Source of the DNA: Flavilitoribacter sp020436695
GTDB taxonomy: Bacteria; Bacteroidota; Bacteroidia; Chitinophagales; Saprospiraceae
NCBI GenBank assembly: GCA_041392665.1
Contig: JAWKLQ010000023.1
Coordinates: 1 to 64,000 of the forward strand
Direction of reading: 5' to 3'
DNA: 64,000 nt
A program made the position numbers and the translations under genes. Positions 61,751 through 64,000 of the stretch are shown here, piece by piece. The notes under the pieces were generated by a model. The model did not search any database, was not told the DNA's origin, and saw only the letters and a list, made by a program, of their open reading frames with translations. The number at the start of each line of letters is the position of its first letter. Within the stretch, counting starts at the first letter, position 1.

Positions 61751-62398
61751 ATGCTTGCTTTATCAATCATGCAGCATCATATTTCATTGATTCCTAAATT
61801 AACCAGACCGAAAGCAGGGAGCTTTACTGCTCTGAGTGGCATTTCTGCACTCATGCAGTACAAGCCATATTTCGTGGACCAGCCTGACCCAGACAGGCCA
61901 AAACGGAAAAGCTTGCTTGCGCCTATGGACAACAACACCTTTGTCAAACCGATCAAACAAGGCTTTGTAAAAAACGGTAGAATGATGCCCATGACCAGGA
62001 TCATGCTCACACTACTGGCTGGCTGGGCCGGGCAGGGCGGTTGTATCAAAACGACAACGGGTATCATTGGGAAGCATCTGGGACGTTGCCGGAGGCAAAT
62101 TTTTCGCTACTTGCAGGATGCGGTGGAGGAGGGCTATCTGACATACTCCCGCACCAAAGACAGGGTAGGGCGGTACACCGGGATAAATATCTGGCTCAAT
62201 TTTGCGGCTATTCGATTTTCAAATACCAGGAAACCAAAGAAAGCTGCCAATGCACCGGAAATGCTAGATGTGACTCAAGAGTCCGAGACTAATAGTAAGT
62301 TTTTATATAATAAGGAAGCAGATCCTAAAATGGAGGCTGCTTTAGGCCGATTTGCAGCAACACTGGATTTTGAATTACCTGATTTGCATCCTTACTGA
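61751..62398 (+). CDS. winged-helix protein of a mobile/plasmid element (replication-initiator-like context)
   Basis: A 215-residue protein; in-frame ATGs at 61853 and 61925 are alternative starts, and the family-like part begins near MDNNTFVKPIKQGFVKNGRM. The core TTTGIIGKHLGRCRRQIFRY then LQDAVEEGYLTYSRTKDRVG and INIWLNF is an HTH with a wing, like HTH_36 regulators. It lies just after the CTTAACG cluster and before the Toprim gene, where plasmids often place a replication initiator. No Rep family was recognised, so regulator is equally possible. Confidence 0.6.
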   Translation: MLALSIMQHHISLIPKLTRPKAGSFTALSGISALMQYKPYFVDQPDPDRPKRKSLLAPMDNNTFVKPIKQGFVKNGRMMPMTRIMLTLLAGWAGQGGCIKTTTGIIGKHLGRCRRQIFRYLQDAVEEGYLTYSRTKDRVGRYTGINIWLNFAAIRFSNTRKPKKAANAPEMLDVTQESETNSKFLYNKEADPKMEAALGRFAATLDFELPDLHPY

Positions 62399-62529
62399 CT
62401 TTCTTCAACGGTAGTTCCCGGATTTTAAGTTGCTTTTTCCAGGCAAAACCCTTGATGATGGGCTATTGCATCCGGTTACATGCTTACCAAATAGCCGTTT
62501 GCTTGTGAAAATAAAAGAAAGGCGCTGCG

Positions 62530-63561
62530 GTGAATACCAAACAGGCAAAACAACTGGACTTCCCAGTCTTGCTGGAAAAAATGGGATACTATCCGATCAA
62601 AGGCGGGATCAAAAAAGGGGGAAACGAGATCTGGTATCGCAGTCCGCTCAATGCAAACGATAAAACCCCATCTTTCCACCTAACCAAGGGATCTCAGGTA
62701 GCATGGGTATTCAAATGCTTTAGTACCGGGGCTGAGGGCACCGTCATTGATTTTGTGATCGCGCATGAAGGATACGGCTCTCAAGATATTAAATCCGCTC
62801 TAACCTACCTTAGAGGCAAATTTCCTGGATCATTGTTTGAGTACCAAAAAAGTGGAAGAGGGGTCGCACCCTCTGCTTCCAGAGATCTTTTTTCTTTTCA
62901 CCGGGAAGGGCAGGAGACTTTACCCATTGCGTTGGCCGCAGATCGGGAACTTGAATACCTCGAAGATCTGCCGCTAAAGAGCGGTAGCCTATTAAATTAT
63001 CTGGAACAAAAACGTAAAATTCCGTCTGGTTTGGCGCAGCAGTATTTGCGATTGGTCCGATACAAGAATCTAAAAAACGGAAAAAACTATTACGCTCTTG
63101 GCATGAAAAACCGAGCAGGGGGCTTTGAGATCAGAGCGGCCTCGGATACCTACGCTTTTAAATCTGCTCTAATCGCCAGAGACATTTCTGTTATTCCCGG
63201 TCAAACATCCGAAAGCGTTTCGGTTTTTGAAGGCAGCACGGACTTTCTCTCCTTCCTCGTCATGATGGATACTGACATCCCGCCGCATGACGCGATTATT
63301 TTACACTCCGTCAATTCTTACACACGGTGTTGCACCTGGCTCCGCGATATGGACTATCAGTACATCCATACTTTCCTGGACAATGACGAAACCGGGGAGA
63401 AATACACCGCCCGGTTTCAGGAGGATTTCGGGGATAAAGTCATTGTACATTCGGCCTCTTTTGCGCCATTCAAAGATCTAAATGACGCCTTGAAAGCTGG
63501 CCATAAACTAACGTTCTTTTCCGTTCCGGGTAGACCGTTAAGTCAACCTAATGTTTGCTGA
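62530..63561 (+). CDS. Toprim/primase-like protein of a mobile element
   Basis: A 343-residue protein starting at GTG 62530 (MNTKQAKQLDFPVLLEKMGY). The N-terminal part resembles the CHC2 zinc-finger region of DnaG-like primases (GNEIWYRSPLNANDKTPSFH, WVFKCFSTGAEGTVIDFVIA) but lacks the full Cys/His set. The C-terminal part is a Toprim domain: the glutamate in SVFEGSTDFLSFLV and the DxD in TFLDNDETGEKYTARF. Such proteins are standard in Bacteroidota conjugative transposons and plasmids. The next gene is SSB, giving a small replication module. Confidence 0.85.
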   Translation: MNTKQAKQLDFPVLLEKMGYYPIKGGIKKGGNEIWYRSPLNANDKTPSFHLTKGSQVAWVFKCFSTGAEGTVIDFVIAHEGYGSQDIKSALTYLRGKFPGSLFEYQKSGRGVAPSASRDLFSFHREGQETLPIALAADRELEYLEDLPLKSGSLLNYLEQKRKIPSGLAQQYLRLVRYKNLKNGKNYYALGMKNRAGGFEIRAASDTYAFKSALIARDISVIPGQTSESVSVFEGSTDFLSFLVMMDTDIPPHDAIILHSVNSYTRCCTWLRDMDYQYIHTFLDNDETGEKYTARFQEDFGDKVIVHSASFAPFKDLNDALKAGHKLTFFSVPGRPLSQPNVC

Positions 63562-63652
63562 TCGTTGCGTATCGTATTTCGCCTGTATTGCTTAGTACAG
63601 TTTGGTTTTGGGGACACTTCAGTGCTTTTCTTTCAAGTTAAAACTGAATCGT

Positions 63653-63721
63653 ATGTCCCTACAAGAGTCGTTCAAATCCTTCGTCAAGGACGCAGCCCCC
63701 GGAAGGGGATTACAGGATTGA
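63653..63721 (+). CDS. possible leader peptide, 22 aa
   Basis: ATG at 63653 opens a 22-codon ORF (MSLQESFKSFVKDAAPGRGL then QD and a stop). Its end overlaps the start of the hairpin before ssb, so translation could affect that structure. No ribosome site is evident; it may be chance. Confidence 0.2.
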   Translation: MSLQESFKSFVKDAAPGRGLQD

Positions 63722-63751
63722 TTTTTTTGTAGGCAAAAAAACTCTAATCCC
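63706..63751 (+). promoter_or_regulatory. hairpin upstream of ssb
   Basis: GGGATTA (63706-63712) pairs with TAATCCC (63745-63751); inside, T7 (63722-63728) pairs with A7 (63735-63741). It may be a leader structure or a terminator remnant. Confidence 0.4.
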
Positions 63752-63825
63752 TGCTATGACAAAGTATTACGGCCCTTGCAATCCGGGAATCCTCGATTTA
63801 ACCCTAAAAGAAAAGGAGACTTAAA

Positions 63826-64000
63826 ATGGCCTACAACAACACTGTGATACTAACTGGAAATACAGGCGATGAAGCCCGCATTATTCAGACGGATGATAAA
63901 ACTTTCGCCTCACTTTCCTTGGCTACCACTGACAGCTACAAAGACAAAGATGGTAACTGGCACAACAAGGAAACGATATGGCACAGGGTATTGATCTTCA
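63826..64000 (+). CDS. ssb: single-stranded DNA-binding protein, 3' partial
   Basis: The ATG at 63826 follows a strong AAGGAG (63813-63818), unusual for Bacteroidota. The visible 58 residues (MAYNNTVILTGNTGDEARII, FASLSLATTDSYKDKDGNW, then TIWHRVLIF) are the N-terminal OB-fold of SSB: the first strand NTVILTGN, the SLATTDSY strand and the WHRV motif. The gene runs off the window. Beside the Toprim gene it is probably the element's own SSB. Confidence 0.9.
   Translation, partial: MAYNNTVILTGNTGDEARIIQTDDKTFASLSLATTDSYKDKDGNWHNKETIWHRVLIF

Noticed and set aside
61555..61770. A 71-codon minus-strand ORF
   Set aside because: It contains the minus-strand terminator stem and has no protein-like pattern.

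Overview
The window looks like chromosomal DNA of a marine or wastewater-type Bacteroidota, most likely class Saprospiria (Lewinella/Haliscomenobacter-like). Direct signs are type IX secretion (T9SS) C-terminal domains on two giant proteins, long thrombospondin type 3 repeat tracts, a UpxY-type NusG paralogue heading a capsule/exopolysaccharide locus, DUF5916 and c-type-cytochrome/sugar-dehydrogenase proteins, and promoter-like sites of the TTG-N20-TAnnTTTG kind used by Bacteroidota. The genus is inference.

Layout. 1-4.8 kb: end of a c-type cytochrome/beta-propeller dehydrogenase, a Tat-exported enolase-superfamily protein, and a convergent acyltransferase/O-methyltransferase pair. 4.8-5.9 kb: gene-free control region with a good promoter and a 600-nt leader. 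5.9-42.7 kb: one large Wzx/Wzy-type exopolysaccharide locus. It holds upxY, an outer-membrane export lipoprotein, a Wzc-like chain-length/tyrosine kinase, a WcaJ-like initiating sugar-phosphate transferase, two tandem Wzx paralogues, a Wzy-like polymerase split by a frameshift, five glycosyltransferases, a badly frameshifted ADH/Gfo-Idh double oxidoreductase and an alpha/alpha-barrel protein, wecB and wecG/tagA, a T9SS-secreted beta-helix protein and a sulfotransferase. It then continues with a CDP-sugar branch (rfbG, an RfbC-like epimerase, a C-methyltransferase, rfbF, a PIG-L deacetylase) and a tail of a 2-oxoglutarate oxygenase, a class III aminotransferase, a second C-methyltransferase-like protein and a DUF4910 protein. 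43-51 kb: a very large secreted sugar-dehydrogenase/cytochrome/NPCBM/TSP3/T9SS gene (interrupted by frameshifts) and a DUF5916 outer-membrane protein. 51-58 kb: serine hydrolase fused to TPR and a CBM48-like domain, a PqiA-like membrane protein, two amidohydrolases, mtnA. 58.4 kb: tRNA-Met with its terminator. 58.5-64 kb: a region of different character (AT-rich small ORFs, excisionase-like HTH, HTH/coiled-coil protein, winged-helix protein, Toprim primase-like protein, SSB), which looks like one end of an integrated mobile or plasmid-like element.

How the parts work together. UpxY probably lets RNA polymerase read through terminator-like structures in its own long operon; one sits immediately upstream of the export gene. 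WcaJ loads the first sugar on undecaprenyl phosphate, the glycosyltransferases and nucleotide-sugar enzymes build a branched, possibly C-methylated, deacetylated and sulfated repeat unit, Wzx flips it, Wzy polymerises it and Wza/Wzc export it.

The strongest unexplained signals are: a cluster of CTTAACG repeats in a divergent promoter region of the mobile segment (origin/partition-like); five consecutive hairpins between the Wzc-like and WcaJ-like genes; a 10-copy octamer repeat before rfbF; recurring palindromes at gene 3' ends; and localised patches of homopolymer-type frameshifts (17.8, 22.2-24.5, 31.3, 44.0-44.7 kb) that look more like consensus errors than gene decay.
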